Assembly (NCBI GenBank): GCA_030431985.1
Contig: JAUIIB010000003.1
Location: 64,001 to 118,421 of the forward strand
Source of the DNA: Gammaproteobacteria bacterium
Lineage (GTDB): Bacteria > Pseudomonadota > Gammaproteobacteria > Burkholderiales > Nitrosomonadaceae
Direction of reading: 5' to 3'
Length of the DNA stretch: 54,421 bases
Each line of letters starts with the position of its first letter. Position 1 is the stretch's first letter. Both the position numbers and the translations under genes were made by a program. Shown in pieces: positions 37,567-46,686 of this stretch. The notes beneath the pieces are model-generated. The model searched no databases, was not told the DNA's origin, and saw only the letters and a program-made list of their open reading frames with translations.

Positions 37567-38055
37567 ATGCTTATCGCAAAAGATATGGTCGTATCACTAC
37601 AGTACGAACTTACCGACTCATCGGGTAATCTTATTGAAAAAACAGATGAGCCAATCAGCTATTTACATGGCGGATATGACGGTATTTTCCCTAAGGTGGA
37701 AGAAGCGCTCCATGAGCAGGCAATCGGCTACAGTTGCACTGTCTCAATGGAACCCGAGCACACCTTTGGAGAATATAACAGCGACTTAATCCGTATGGAG
37801 CCCCGTAGCGCCTTTCCTGAGGATGTTGAGGTGGGTATGCGCTTTGAAGGCGCTGCTGAAGATTCTGATGACTCCGACGATTATTTGATCTATACGGTAA
37901 CTGATATCGCAGATGACAAAGTCGTTGTGGATGGCAACCACCCATTGGCTGGCATGAAACTCAATTTCGCATGCACAGTAACAGACATACGTCCCGCAAC
38001 AGCGGAAGAAATCGCACACCAGCATGTACATGGGCCACACGGCCATGTACATTAA
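37567..38055 (+). CDS. slyD: FKBP-type peptidyl-prolyl isomerase SlyD
   Basis: 162 aa. FKBP core with inserted chaperone flap: MLIAKDMVVSLQYELTDSSGNLIEKTDEPISYLHGG, then GIFPKVEEALHEQAIG and the flap, ending with GNHPLAGMKLNFACTVTDI. The C-terminal tail HQHVHGPHGHVH is a short His-rich metal-binding end; E. coli SlyD has a longer one used to deliver nickel. It is a cytoplasmic folding and metal-handling protein. It converges on mutS with 9 bases between. Confidence 0.95.
   Translation: MLIAKDMVVSLQYELTDSSGNLIEKTDEPISYLHGGYDGIFPKVEEALHEQAIGYSCTVSMEPEHTFGEYNSDLIRMEPRSAFPEDVEVGMRFEGAAEDSDDSDDYLIYTVTDIADDKVVVDGNHPLAGMKLNFACTVTDIRPATAEEIAHQHVHGPHGHVH
38024..38052. repeat. Inverted repeat at the slyD/mutS convergent junction
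   Basis: ATGTACAT-G-GGCC pairs with GGCC-ATGTACAT around ACAC, 12 pairs with one bulged G. It lies within the codons of the SlyD His-rich tail, 3 bases before the stop and 13 from the mutS stop. No T run follows, so it may be a weak bidirectional end or only a codon effect. Confidence 0.5.
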
Positions 38056-38064
38056 GGCGACACG

Positions 38065-40656
38065 TCATGATGATTTGGATTGCTCGTCTAGAATACGTTT
38101 AATGGTATAAAGCTGCTCAAGCGCCTGCCGTGGCGTCAGTTCGTCAGGTGAAATGGTACGCAACATGGGAATCAGCGGATTCTCCGGTTGAACCGTATCC
38201 GCATCGACTTCCTTCTCGTTAAAATCCAGATTCAACTGAGGCGCTTTATCGTCATCGCGCTTTTCCAGTTCTGTCAGATGCGTCCTGGCCATACGAATTG
38301 CTTGATTGGGTACACCCGCCAGCGCGGCAACCTGTAGACCGTAACTCCGACTGGCCGGTCCCGCAGCAACTTTATGCAAAAAAACAATGCGATGCTTATG
38401 CTCAACTGCATCCAAATGGACATTACGTATTTGCTTAAATGATTCAGCTAACCGGGTCAGCTCAAAATAATGTGTGGCAAACAACGTGCAACTTTTATTT
38501 TTAGTCAACAGATAGCGCGCAATCGCCAGCGCAAGTGCCAGACCGTCAAATGTTGACGTGCCACGCCCAACCTCATCCATTAGTACCAAACTTTGCGCCG
38601 TCGCATGATGCAGAATATTGGCGGTTTCCGCCATTTCTACCATAAAAGTCGAACGCCCGCCGGCAAGATCGTCCGAAGCGCCAATACGTGTAAAGATCTG
38701 ATCAAGAATACCGATTCGCGCTTTCTCCGCTGGAATAAAACTGCCACAATGCGCCAATAACGCAATCAATGCCACCTGGCGCATATAAGTGGATTTACCG
38801 CCCATATTGGGGCCGGTTATCATCAACATCTGATGGCCGCCGCCGCACTGCTCACCCAATTGCACATCATTGGAAACATAACTATCTACCTGGCGCTCAA
38901 CCACGGGATGACGGCCCGCTTCAATATCGATGCACGTATCCCCTACTATTACTGGTGCAACGTAGCCAAGCGATTGCGAACGCTCAGCAAGCGTACACAG
39001 CACATCGATCGCAGCCACACCTGCAGCCGTTTGTTGTAGCCCCGGCACCGCAACAGCCAATTTATCCAGTAACTCATCGTAAAGTAATTTCTCACGCGCC
39101 AATGCCCGATCCTGTGCCGCCAGCGCCTTGTCCTCAAACGCTTTGAGTTCCGGTGTAATATACCGCTCAGCACTTTTAAGCGTTTGTCTGCGGCGATAAT
39201 CATCTGGAACTTTGTCGCCATGTGCCCGCGTAACTTCAATATAAAACCCATGCACACGGTTATACTCCACCTTGAGGTTCGGAATACCGGTACGTTCCTT
39301 CTCCCGCGTTTCCAGTTGCAGCAAAAATTCACCACAATTACGCTGTAAAGCACGCAATTCATCAAGTTCAGCGTCATAACCATCTGCAATCACATTACCC
39401 TCGCGCAACACGACCCCCGGCTCCTGCTGGATTGCCTGTTCGAGCAGGCCGATAATCGCCGGATCTGGTTGCAAATTGTCCATCAACTGTACAATACCCT
39501 CAGCGGTACACGCAGCCAGCGTTTTTACCACTTCCGGCAGCAGTTTCAGACTGTCGCGCAAACCTGACAGATCCCTGGGGCGCACCGATCGCAGCGCAAT
39601 GCGCGCCGTGATACGCTCAATGTCAACGACATGACGCAAACAATCGTAAACGGCTGTATCGGCATGCTGCGTAATCAAATTGGCCACACTGTCGAGCCGT
39701 TGCTGAATCGTTGACAAATCCCGCAAAGGATGGTGCAACCAGAATTGCAGCAAACGGCTCCCCATGCTGGTTGCACAAGTGTCGAGCAGAGAGAGTAGTG
39801 TTGGCGAGCGCTCACCACGGATTGTCTCGGAGATTTCAAGATTACGGCGGGTGGCCGCATCCATTCGCACATAAGCGCTGTGACGCACGGCCTGCAGCGA
39901 GGTGACATGCAGCGCGGCAGTACCTTGGGTTAAACGGGTGTATTCGAACAATGCGTTGGCCGCGCACAACGCTGTGTTCATATCCTCACAGCCGAAACCG
40001 GACAAATCATACGCTTCAAAATGCTGTGTCAAATTGCGCACGGCACTGTCAAAATCAAACTGCCACGGCGGCAATGTCTTCAACGTCCAGCGGTCGTTCA
40101 ATCCCTGAACCGAGCGCAATGATTCGGGCAGTAGAATTTCGGCCGGTTGCAACCGTTCGAGTTCACTAACAAGTTGTTCGGGCACCGTTTCCATCACACG
40201 CAACTGGCCCGCCGCAAGATTCAACCACGCCAACCCGAGCGTAGATTCATCAATGGTTAGTGCCAGTAAAATACTGTCACGCTTATCCTCCATCAATGCG
40301 GCGTCTGTTACGGTTCCCGGCGTAACAATTCGCACCACTTCGCGCTCGACCGGCCCCTTACTCGTTGCCGGATCGCCCACCTGCTCACAAATCGCAACCG
40401 ATTCACCCAGTTTGACGAGTTTGGCAAGATACTGCTCGGCGGCATGATACGGCACACCCGCCATTTTGATGGGCTCGCCAGCGGAAGTGCCGCGGCGGGT
40501 CAACGTAATATCCAGCAAACCGGCTGCCTTTTCAGCATCGTCATAAAACAACTCATAAAAATCACCCATGCGGTAAAACAGCAACATATCGGGGTGTTGC
40601 GCTTTGATACGCAAGTACTGTTGCATCATCGGTGTATGCTGGGATTCTTTTTTCAT
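38065..40656 (-). CDS. mutS: DNA mismatch repair protein MutS
   Basis: 863 aa, full length. The mismatch-reading domain opens with [31 protein letters not shown] (the F-x-E element is FYELF). The ATPase has Walker [15 protein letters not shown], Walker [20 protein letters not shown] and [12 protein letters not shown]. The tail ends with [17 protein letters not shown], a tetramerisation-type end. No mutL in the window. MutS starts mismatch repair by recognising mispairs. It is monocistronic here and converges on slyD. Confidence 0.98.
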   Translation of the reverse strand: MKKESQHTPMMQQYLRIKAQHPDMLLFYRMGDFYELFYDDAEKAAGLLDITLTRRGTSAGEPIKMAGVPYHAAEQYLAKLVKLGESVAICEQVGDPATSKGPVEREVVRIVTPGTVTDAALMEDKRDSILLALTIDESTLGLAWLNLAAGQLRVMETVPEQLVSELERLQPAEILLPESLRSVQGLNDRWTLKTLPPWQFDFDSAVRNLTQHFEAYDLSGFGCEDMNTALCAANALFEYTRLTQGTAALHVTSLQAVRHSAYVRMDAATRRNLEISETIRGERSPTLLSLLDTCATSMGSRLLQFWLHHPLRDLSTIQQRLDSVANLITQHADTAVYDCLRHVVDIERITARIALRSVRPRDLSGLRDSLKLLPEVVKTLAACTAEGIVQLMDNLQPDPAIIGLLEQAIQQEPGVVLREGNVIADGYDAELDELRALQRNCGEFLLQLETREKERTGIPNLKVEYNRVHGFYIEVTRAHGDKVPDDYRRRQTLKSAERYITPELKAFEDKALAAQDRALAREKLLYDELLDKLAVAVPGLQQTAAGVAAIDVLCTLAERSQSLGYVAPVIVGDTCIDIEAGRHPVVERQVDSYVSNDVQLGEQCGGGHQMLMITGPNMGGKSTYMRQVALIALLAHCGSFIPAEKARIGILDQIFTRIGASDDLAGGRSTFMVEMAETANILHHATAQSLVLMDEVGRGTSTFDGLALALAIARYLLTKNKSCTLFATHYFELTRLAESFKQIRNVHLDAVEHKHRIVFLHKVAAGPASRSYGLQVAALAGVPNQAIRMARTHLTELEKRDDDKAPQLNLDFNEKEVDADTVQPENPLIPMLRTISPDELTPRQALEQLYTIKRILDEQSKSS

Positions 40657-40977
40657 CTGAGCGAGAAAGGCCTATGATTCCATAAAATTATAGATGTTGG
40701 TATAACTTCGTCCTAAGATAAAGTATTAGCATCAATATAGTTACACTTTCTTTGGCCATCTAGGTTTGGTCGGAGAACGCCCTTACCATTCTCTTGCGGA
40801 AATCTGGCGACTACCAATGTACCCAGCTTTGCATAAGACAACAACAGGATTACATCTCCAACATTAATTAAATGTGATTTTCCAGCAATCTGTAGCAAAA
40901 ACTACAACTTGCTCCATAGAGAAATACCAAATTGTGTAGACCGATAATCAGTAGAATTCGTGTATTCAGAGAAAATA
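40657..40977. other. AT-rich gap between mutS and the OprP-like porin
   Basis: Contains only a doubtful minus-strand frame (40713-40898, TTG start, 61 codons) with a weak likeness to a short enzyme fragment; no SD or clear family. No hairpin with a T run was found. It probably holds the mutS promoter and the porin terminator, but neither can be placed firmly. Confidence 0.35.
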
Positions 40978-42267
40978 CTAAAAGTTTATTTGTATACGTG
41001 TGCCGATAACATTGGCATATTTTTTACCGTCAGACTGTACCTCGGACCGATTCGTCTTTACTCGAATATAATTTGTCATGATACGAATATTTTTACTCAA
41101 GTGCCAGTTTAAACCAACAGTCAGATTACTATTATCATAAGTCAACACATTCTCTCCCTTGGTATTATTAATTTCACTATAACGAACTCCAAATTCCCAG
41201 GCCCCAGTATTGAATACCGAACTGGATTTTTTTATAGGATTAATAGAACCAAAGGTACCATTAACAGGATTATAGTTACGTACTTCCCCAGTTAAAATCC
41301 AAACACCCTGCACATACCAAGAGTCGTATTCAATTTCTGGAATGCCCGGCTCCTTATTTTTAAAATTTCTTAAGTACTCAAATTGCGCAGTAAAATACCC
41401 TTTTCTAAGTGCAACTTCGGCACCCAAAAGTTGATTGTAGAAGCTTAGATTCTCAGAAGAACTGAAACGCACTGCTTCCGCATTGGATGAACCAGTATCT
41501 GGTATCTCTGAAGGTGAATTAATTACACCAAGCTGATCTCGATATGAACCCGAAACTCCCAAATGTACAACAGTATCATCATTACGTATGGGACTATATG
41601 TGAATCTGGAACTTGCTCCCCAATTATTCTTAAAATGAAACCCATCAGTTATTTCTCCGGCAAAAACACCCACCCCGTAAGACCATAAATCACCGTAAGT
41701 TTCTACTAAAAATCCTAAATGTAGCGGTGGTAACAGAGACGTCATCTGGGCGCGCTCAAGAAACGAAACTTCTTGGGTGCTCGTACTCCAATCAAGACCG
41801 ATCGGTTCTTGTATGTTTCCAAATGTTAAACGCGTTCTGGAAATACCGTTATATCGTAAAAGCAGGTATTGAAAACCCCTAAGATCCAATGGGCGAACCG
41901 CCACATCGTACATGACCATTACTTCCCAGTTTTTGTAAAAATGCATGTCGAGTATTAAGCGTGAACGGCGAACCCCTGTATTTTCATTCAAAATTGCTTT
42001 ATTAGTATTTAAAGAAATACCATCAATTTGAACTAATGTACCAAATTTAGCCCTAAAGTTCTCATCCAGTGCTCTAAAACGAATACCGGATCTAAACTTA
42101 GAATCTAGAGTATATTTTTCCGATTCCTTTATTTTTACAGTTTCATCTGCAAAAATATGATTTACATAACTGAAAAGAACAAATGAACTCATACATACAA
42201 CTGAGATTTTCTTTACAAATATGCCCGTAGCACACACGATGTGATTTTTATTATTTTGAAAGTTCAT
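40978..42267 (-). CDS. OprO/OprP-like porin
   Basis: 429 aa from the ATG at 42267; the frame is open for 31 more codons upstream with another ATG. A signal peptide with core ISVVCMSSFVLFSYVNHIFA is preceded by a long n-region. The mature part, from DETVKIKESEKY, fits the phosphate-selective porin O/P group: RFRALDENFRAKFGTLVQIDG, GVRRSRLILDMHFYKNWEVMVMYD and RTRLTFGNIQEPIGLDWSTS, with a barrel end 'GTRIQINF'. It is richer in A/T than mutS and exbB on either side, hinting at later gain. It could admit phosphate or other anions; pst genes lie about 9 kb away. Confidence 0.82.
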   Translation of the reverse strand: MNFQNNKNHIVCATGIFVKKISVVCMSSFVLFSYVNHIFADETVKIKESEKYTLDSKFRSGIRFRALDENFRAKFGTLVQIDGISLNTNKAILNENTGVRRSRLILDMHFYKNWEVMVMYDVAVRPLDLRGFQYLLLRYNGISRTRLTFGNIQEPIGLDWSTSTQEVSFLERAQMTSLLPPLHLGFLVETYGDLWSYGVGVFAGEITDGFHFKNNWGASSRFTYSPIRNDDTVVHLGVSGSYRDQLGVINSPSEIPDTGSSNAEAVRFSSSENLSFYNQLLGAEVALRKGYFTAQFEYLRNFKNKEPGIPEIEYDSWYVQGVWILTGEVRNYNPVNGTFGSINPIKKSSSVFNTGAWEFGVRYSEINNTKGENVLTYDNSNLTVGLNWHLSKNIRIMTNYIRVKTNRSEVQSDGKKYANVIGTRIQINF

Positions 42268-42682
42268 CGAACTTGCCAAATAAAGCATGTGTTGATAGTT
42301 TCGTTTTAGTCGTTCATACCGAGTTGCAATTCGAAGGAGTGGCTTAAACTCCAGAGACAAGCGCCCAACTAAGTTACGTTAACAGGTCTGTTTCAAGCAA
42401 ACCTAGCTAATGGAAAATTTTATTGAGTATGGCACAAACAAATCAACGGTTCGACCAGGAATATGTAACAATTTTAACAGCCTCTGTCATTATAAACGTT
42501 GATAATTCAATTGTTTATGTTTAACATCAATTTCTTACATATACTCTCTGAAGTAGCCAGGCAGAAATTCAATCACCGCAGATTTGTTCGAATGGAATAG
42601 GCGCTCAAGATTGAATTTTGGATAAGGCAACACATAAAACTTTATAAAATTCCAGCCAATTCTATTAATATCTGCGTAAAAA
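42268..42682. other. AT-rich gap upstream of the OprP-like porin
   Basis: No ORF with support apart from the open frame extending the porin start. A single CTGTCAT half-site at 42483 on the plus strand resembles half a Pho box but faces away from the porin and lacks a good second copy. I see no clear terminator for the TonB-like gene, which ends at 42683. Confidence 0.35.
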
Positions 42683-43576
42683 TTATCGCATAGATGGCTT
42701 TAGCGGATCGCCAAAAAACTCTCGCATCAAAAAATTCTCCAACCCTTCCTGATCGCCGGGACGGGCGGACAAAACGATGACGCGATTGAGCCGGTGCGAC
42801 TCCCAGTTGAAATCTTCCTGGTGATACTGGCGAATGAGCTCAATCATACGCCTGATAATGGCTCGTTCAACACTGCCATCCGGCCCAGCTTCTACATTAA
42901 TCAACTGACGCCGCGCATTGCTGTCACCGGTCGTCCATGAACGAAATGAGAATTGCGCATAACGTGAGCCCATATGCGTGATCTGAAAAATACCTGAAGT
43001 ACCGGGCATTTCCAGGTTACGTTTAATTTTAGCCAATCGTTTTTGTTCCGCAGAAAGTTGAGGCTTTGTCTCAACGTTAGGACTGCGTTCAACGCCATCG
43101 AATATTCCTCTCGGACGCTGTTGGGACTGCTGCTGGTCTTGTGATCTTCTCTGCTTAATATATTCCGACAAATCGGACGGCGCACCGTCATCCGGCTGCG
43201 GCCGTGGTTGTGTTTTGGCTGGGGTGTCGGGCCTGTCACGCCGGGGTTGTGGCTGAGTCGGCCGAATGCGCGGTGACGGCGGACTGATCAAGTCCGGCTT
43301 TATTTTGGCCTGCTGAGAGTCTTGCTGGGGTGGCGTGTCGACACCTTTACGCGGTGGCGGAGCGGATGCCTGCGGTATCCCAGGCTCAGGTAATTCCAGA
43401 AACTCAGCTTCAATCGCCTCGGGGATTTCTACACCGACTATTTCCTCGTCTTCGACCTGCGACAAAAAAACACCGAGCAACCAAATGGCAATCAGCCACA
43501 GCAGCAAAGCCAGCGGCAGCGGCCACCAGAGATTAATTTCCCTAGAACTCGCGCTGTACATGGTTGACGTATTCAA
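42683..43576 (-). CDS. TonB-like protein of an ExbBD operon, without a recognisable TonB C-terminal domain
   Basis: 297 aa. One membrane helix near the N-terminus (WWPLPLALLLWLIAIWLLGVFL) is followed by a Pro-rich and basic stretch (about residues 60-155, many Pro, Gln and Arg) that could span the periplasm. The C-terminal domain (about 185-297) is not TonB-like: it reads MGSRYAQFSFRSWTTGDS, then INVEAGPDGSVERAIIRRMIEL and LNRVIVLSARPGDQEGLENFL. Together with exbB and exbD upstream it probably forms a proton-driven complex passing force to an outer-membrane or periplasmic partner. The partner is unknown. Confidence 0.75.
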   Translation of the reverse strand: MNTSTMYSASSREINLWWPLPLALLLWLIAIWLLGVFLSQVEDEEIVGVEIPEAIEAEFLELPEPGIPQASAPPPRKGVDTPPQQDSQQAKIKPDLISPPSPRIRPTQPQPRRDRPDTPAKTQPRPQPDDGAPSDLSEYIKQRRSQDQQQSQQRPRGIFDGVERSPNVETKPQLSAEQKRLAKIKRNLEMPGTSGIFQITHMGSRYAQFSFRSWTTGDSNARRQLINVEAGPDGSVERAIIRRMIELIRQYHQEDFNWESHRLNRVIVLSARPGDQEGLENFLMREFFGDPLKPSMR

Positions 43577-43601
43577 TGGCTGCGGTTAAACAGTATCAAC
43601 G

Positions 43602-44003
43602 CTATTTATGCTGCACCGCAATGAGAAATTGCTGTACCCCGGCACGCCGCGCCCGCAGCATGGCCTGAACCACAATACCCTGAGGTGCCTCACTATCCGC
43701 CGACACAATCAATTTTTGCTTGGCATCATTCAACAGTGGTTTGAGCGTATCCGCCAGCGTATCAAGTGTTACGGATTCTTGATTAATAAAAATTTCGCTA
43801 TCCTTGGTCAAAGTCAGTGTGACCGGTTTCTGATCACTGAGTTTCTCAGCCTGACCTTCGGGCAGGTTGACCTGCAGGGAATCCAGATTTTGCATGGACA
43901 AGGATGCCAGCATAAATGTCGCCAGCAGAAAAAACATCACGTCGATCATCGGAATAATCTGGATTTGACCTTTACGCGGTGTTCGGGTTTTACGCAATTT
44001 CAT
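43602..44003 (-). CDS. exbD: ExbD/TolR-family proton channel subunit
   Basis: 133 aa from the ATG at 44003; earlier ATGs in frame lie inside exbB and would add a non-family N-terminus. The N-terminal MKLRKTRTPRKGQIQIIPMIDVMFFLLATFML is the ExbD helix, with the essential Asp in PMIDVMFF. The periplasmic domain ends in the typical MLRARRAGVQQFLIAVQ. It partners with ExbB; the genes overlap by 14 bases. Which TonB or substrate it serves is not clear. Confidence 0.93.
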   Translation of the reverse strand: MKLRKTRTPRKGQIQIIPMIDVMFFLLATFMLASLSMQNLDSLQVNLPEGQAEKLSDQKPVTLTLTKDSEIFINQESVTLDTLADTLKPLLNDAKQKLIVSADSEAPQGIVVQAMLRARRAGVQQFLIAVQHK

Positions 44004-44637
44004 GAATGTCTTCCTTTTGATCCAAACGAATGTGATCAATTAGACGGGTACCCAAGCGCTCCATCTCATCCATGGTCTGCGATTGCAGCCGGGAAAAATA
44101 ATTGAATCCGAACAATGCGATCAGCGCGATAATCAGACCGACGACCGTCGCAATCAGCGCTTCGGCAACGCCGCCCGTTACTGTGGTAGGATTGACCAGA
44201 CCCTCGCTGCCGATCACCTGAAAAGCGCGCATCATACCGATAACCGTACCCACCAGGCCGAGTAGCGGCGCTGCGGTAACAATGGTCTCAAGCACCCAAA
44301 GCCGGCGCGAGAGTGAAGCTTCAATAAGCTGCGCTTCATCAGCCGCCCGGGATTCAGCCCACCAGGACGGATGATGCCGGTTTGTAATCACGACCTCAAA
44401 GAAGCGCTTGTAGTAATGCCGACTGTCCAGCCCGGATAAGAATTTTTCAAGATCCTCCCACCTGAAACCATAAGTTTCAATAAGGTTCTGCAAATCATTT
44501 GAAAGACGGGCGAAACGCCAGTAAACAAATGCCTTTTCAAGCATAATTGCCAGTGTGATAATTGCCAGCATTGAAAGCGGCAGTATTATGACGCCACCCA
44601 GTTTAAGCATGACCCAGGCTTGGTTAAAATATTCCAT
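43990..44637 (-). CDS. exbB: ExbB/TolQ-family proton channel subunit
   Basis: 215 aa. Three membrane helices; the family motif is ETIVTAAPLLGLVGTVIGMMRAF and VTGGVAEALIATVVGLIIALIALFGFNYF. The protein uses proton flow to energise ExbD and a TonB-like partner. It heads a three-gene minus-strand unit exbB-exbD-TonB-like, with a dyad (44714-44728) about 75-90 bases before its start that might be an operator. Confidence 0.93.
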   Translation of the reverse strand: MEYFNQAWVMLKLGGVIILPLSMLAIITLAIMLEKAFVYWRFARLSNDLQNLIETYGFRWEDLEKFLSGLDSRHYYKRFFEVVITNRHHPSWWAESRAADEAQLIEASLSRRLWVLETIVTAAPLLGLVGTVIGMMRAFQVIGSEGLVNPTTVTGGVAEALIATVVGLIIALIALFGFNYFSRLQSQTMDEMERLGTRLIDHIRLDQKEDIHEIA

Positions 44638-44896
44638 AAATTAGCTCCAGATTAGGATGTCACTCACACCCAATTTCAGATAATGTGTGGTATTTAAACA
44701 TAAATATTCACTTGTATGCTGCGCATACGGAAATTCACTATACTGCCATATCTGGTGCCGCTTGAGGAAAGATCTAAGAGATTTGAATATCACTAAAAGC
44801 AGGCGAGCTGGTTCTATCGTGTACTATCGTGTAAATACCAAGAAACACATGCGCGGTTCAAACAGCTCAACTATTTCGTAGGGCTGATTCAGTCCA
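44638..44896. promoter_or_regulatory. Upstream region of exbB with palindrome and 10-bp tandem repeat
   Basis: GTATGC-TGC-GCATAC (44714-44728) is a perfect 6-bp dyad about 77 bases before exbB. CTATCGTGTA is repeated twice in tandem at 44814-44833. No ORF is supported. Confidence 0.5.
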
Positions 44897-45580
44897 CTAC
44901 TCTTTGAATTTAATTTTGATTCGACCTTCAATCACTTCAATATGTTCAACACCGTCAGCAAAAGATTGCCAAAAACCAGGGTCGGTTCCGAATTCATTCA
45001 CCAAATCGATATTCTTGAGTCCCCCCAGCCATGCATTCGGAACGGGAACTCCCATAATACTGATCCCCTGAAGCACAATGACAGGTTTCTCATTCCGGTA
45101 CACCATGCCTACCCCGGCATTCAAACGCAGCGTTTTTCCTCCGAGCACTGGAAAATCTTCTTCCAGAGGTATCAATAATTTGGCACTGACGAGCCCGTCA
45201 CTCAAATCGATAGCCAGTTTCCTGGCAAGATCGGTATTTTTGGCCAGTAAGGCATTTAACTCGCGTTCCGTAAAGTTGACTTCGCGGGAAGCATTTTTTT
45301 CACTGTAAGCCTCCGGTTTCAGAAAACCATGTTCATCAATCTCATCTGCATGAGTTTGATTGGCCGGCGCACCATCCGGGACATAACCGAGTGTTTTGAG
45401 CTTGGATTCAAGCACTCTCTCTTCCTGTGCATTAAGCGCGACAGGCGTAAAGGATGTTGTAAACAGATATGTTTTGAGCACCCAGTAGGTACCTGCAATG
45501 GTTACAACTATGGTGACCAGGATAATGAGTAGTGTCCGTGACCAATGCATAGATGCACCGTTAAATTGTTCCTGAGCCAT
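44897..45580 (-). CDS. Membrane-anchored periplasmic hypothetical protein
   Basis: 227 aa. One N-terminal membrane helix (LLIILVTIVVTIAGTYWVL) anchors a periplasmic domain. The motif VNFTERELNALLAKNTDLARKLAIDL and the end GVEHIEVIEGRIKIKFKE are shared with a family of uncharacterised proteins sometimes mislabelled arginine N-succinyltransferase. No catalytic residues are evident. Monocistronic on the minus strand between exbB and the ZIP transporter. An internal ATG at M11 is a second possible start. Confidence 0.75.
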   Translation of the reverse strand: MAQEQFNGASMHWSRTLLIILVTIVVTIAGTYWVLKTYLFTTSFTPVALNAQEERVLESKLKTLGYVPDGAPANQTHADEIDEHGFLKPEAYSEKNASREVNFTERELNALLAKNTDLARKLAIDLSDGLVSAKLLIPLEEDFPVLGGKTLRLNAGVGMVYRNEKPVIVLQGISIMGVPVPNAWLGGLKNIDLVNEFGTDPGFWQSFADGVEHIEVIEGRIKIKFKE

Positions 45581-45663
45581 ATTTTCTAGTAAAAATTATT
45601 TTGTCTAAAACAATTAATAATGACTGCATAGTATAAACTGTTTGCTTAATCAATAAATTGTTT

Positions 45664-45710
45664 TGCCATCGCAGTGCTGAATTCTAAATGATTCGGTGTA
45701 GACGATGGCA
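45664..45710. repeat. 8-bp inverted repeat in the gap beside the ZIP gene
   Basis: TGCCATCG and CGATGGCA flank 31 bases that contain an inner GAAT/ATTC pair. This could fold into one hairpin. No transposase or ORF with support is nearby. Confidence 0.4.
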
Positions 45711-45803
45711 TGAAGCGCCTTGCTGATTTTACACATGGCGGCAGTTTTTATGTCACGACAGTTTAGATTGATGTGACCAAATCTATTGCAAATATGGCCT
45801 GAA

Positions 45804-46622
45804 TCAGTGTCCGTGTGCAAACAACCCGACAAACCATATCATGCTAATTCCGGCAAGAATTAAAATCACCTGCTGAACCGTCGCGCCGATTTCAGGCCGT
45901 TTGTGCAAACCCGGGATCAGGTCCGATAAAGCGACATAGATCATACTGGCAGATGCAAGACTCAGTAGCGGTTGAACCAGGAAATCAAGCATATTGAGCA
46001 TAAAATAAGCCAGTACACCACCTACCAGAGTAGCAAAACTCGACAGTAGATTCATAATAAATGCCATACGGCGTGTATACCCTGAATTCAGCAAAATAAT
46101 AAAATCTCCTGCTTCCTGCGGGATCTCATGCGTAATAATTGCGATAGAGGTGACAATACCCAGTTGTATGTCCACCATAAATGCGGCGGCAATCAAAATA
46201 CCATCAACGAAGTTATGAAAGGTATCGCCGATCATAATCATCATACCGCTGCGGCCATGATCGTGTTCATGCGTATGATGGTAATTAACCGGCGGCATAG
46301 CTTCAGGTTGGGCCGAACCGTGTGGATTGTGCGCTTCGCAGTCTTCTAGGTGACAATGCCGCCAGAGTACGAGTTTTTCCAAAATAAAAAACATCAAAAT
46401 ACCGAACAGCACCAGCACAGTCACTTGCTCGGGATTTTCAGACAGTTCAAACGCTTCAGGCAAAGTATTTAAAAATGCGGCGCCGAGTAATGCACCGATT
46501 GCAAAGGAGACAAGCTTTGAGACCCAGGATGCCCGGGTATTTAGTGTCAGTACAGCGGCCATAAGCAGACTGAGCAGACCACCGGTAAAGCTGGCTACGA
46601 TAATCCAGGAAAGCGTTGACAT
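45804..46622 (-). CDS. ZIP-family divalent metal transporter
   Basis: 272 aa, about 8 membrane segments. Metal-site motifs are in TM4 (GDTFHNFVDGILIAAAF) and TM5 (HEIPQEAGDFIILLNSG). A His-rich cytoplasmic loop (HHTHEHDHG and nearby HCHLEDCEAH) sits between TM3 and TM4. It likely imports Zn, perhaps also Fe or Mn. No Zur or Fur box seen just upstream. It is followed downstream by a gap with an 8-bp inverted repeat. Confidence 0.93.
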   Translation of the reverse strand: MSTLSWIIVASFTGGLLSLLMAAVLTLNTRASWVSKLVSFAIGALLGAAFLNTLPEAFELSENPEQVTVLVLFGILMFFILEKLVLWRHCHLEDCEAHNPHGSAQPEAMPPVNYHHTHEHDHGRSGMMIMIGDTFHNFVDGILIAAAFMVDIQLGIVTSIAIITHEIPQEAGDFIILLNSGYTRRMAFIMNLLSSFATLVGGVLAYFMLNMLDFLVQPLLSLASASMIYVALSDLIPGLHKRPEIGATVQQVILILAGISMIWFVGLFAHGH

Positions 46623-46686
46623 AAAGAATAATCTATTGGAAAGGCGGGATTATACGCTTTTGCATCGCATGAATGAATACAATCAC

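Noticed and set aside
40713..40898. 61-codon minus-strand frame with a faint likeness to the C-terminal part of aspartate decarboxylase (VGDVILLLSYAKL)
   Set aside because: Match is a dozen residues, the catalytic region is missing, and frameshifted reading did not extend it.
42483..42502. CTGTCAT half-site as a Pho box
   Set aside because: Second copy is poor and the orientation faces away from the porin gene.
45650..45832. 60-codon minus-strand frame beside the ZIP gene
   Set aside because: Overlaps the ZIP stop region, no SD and no domain; the stretch is better described as a gap with an inverted repeat.
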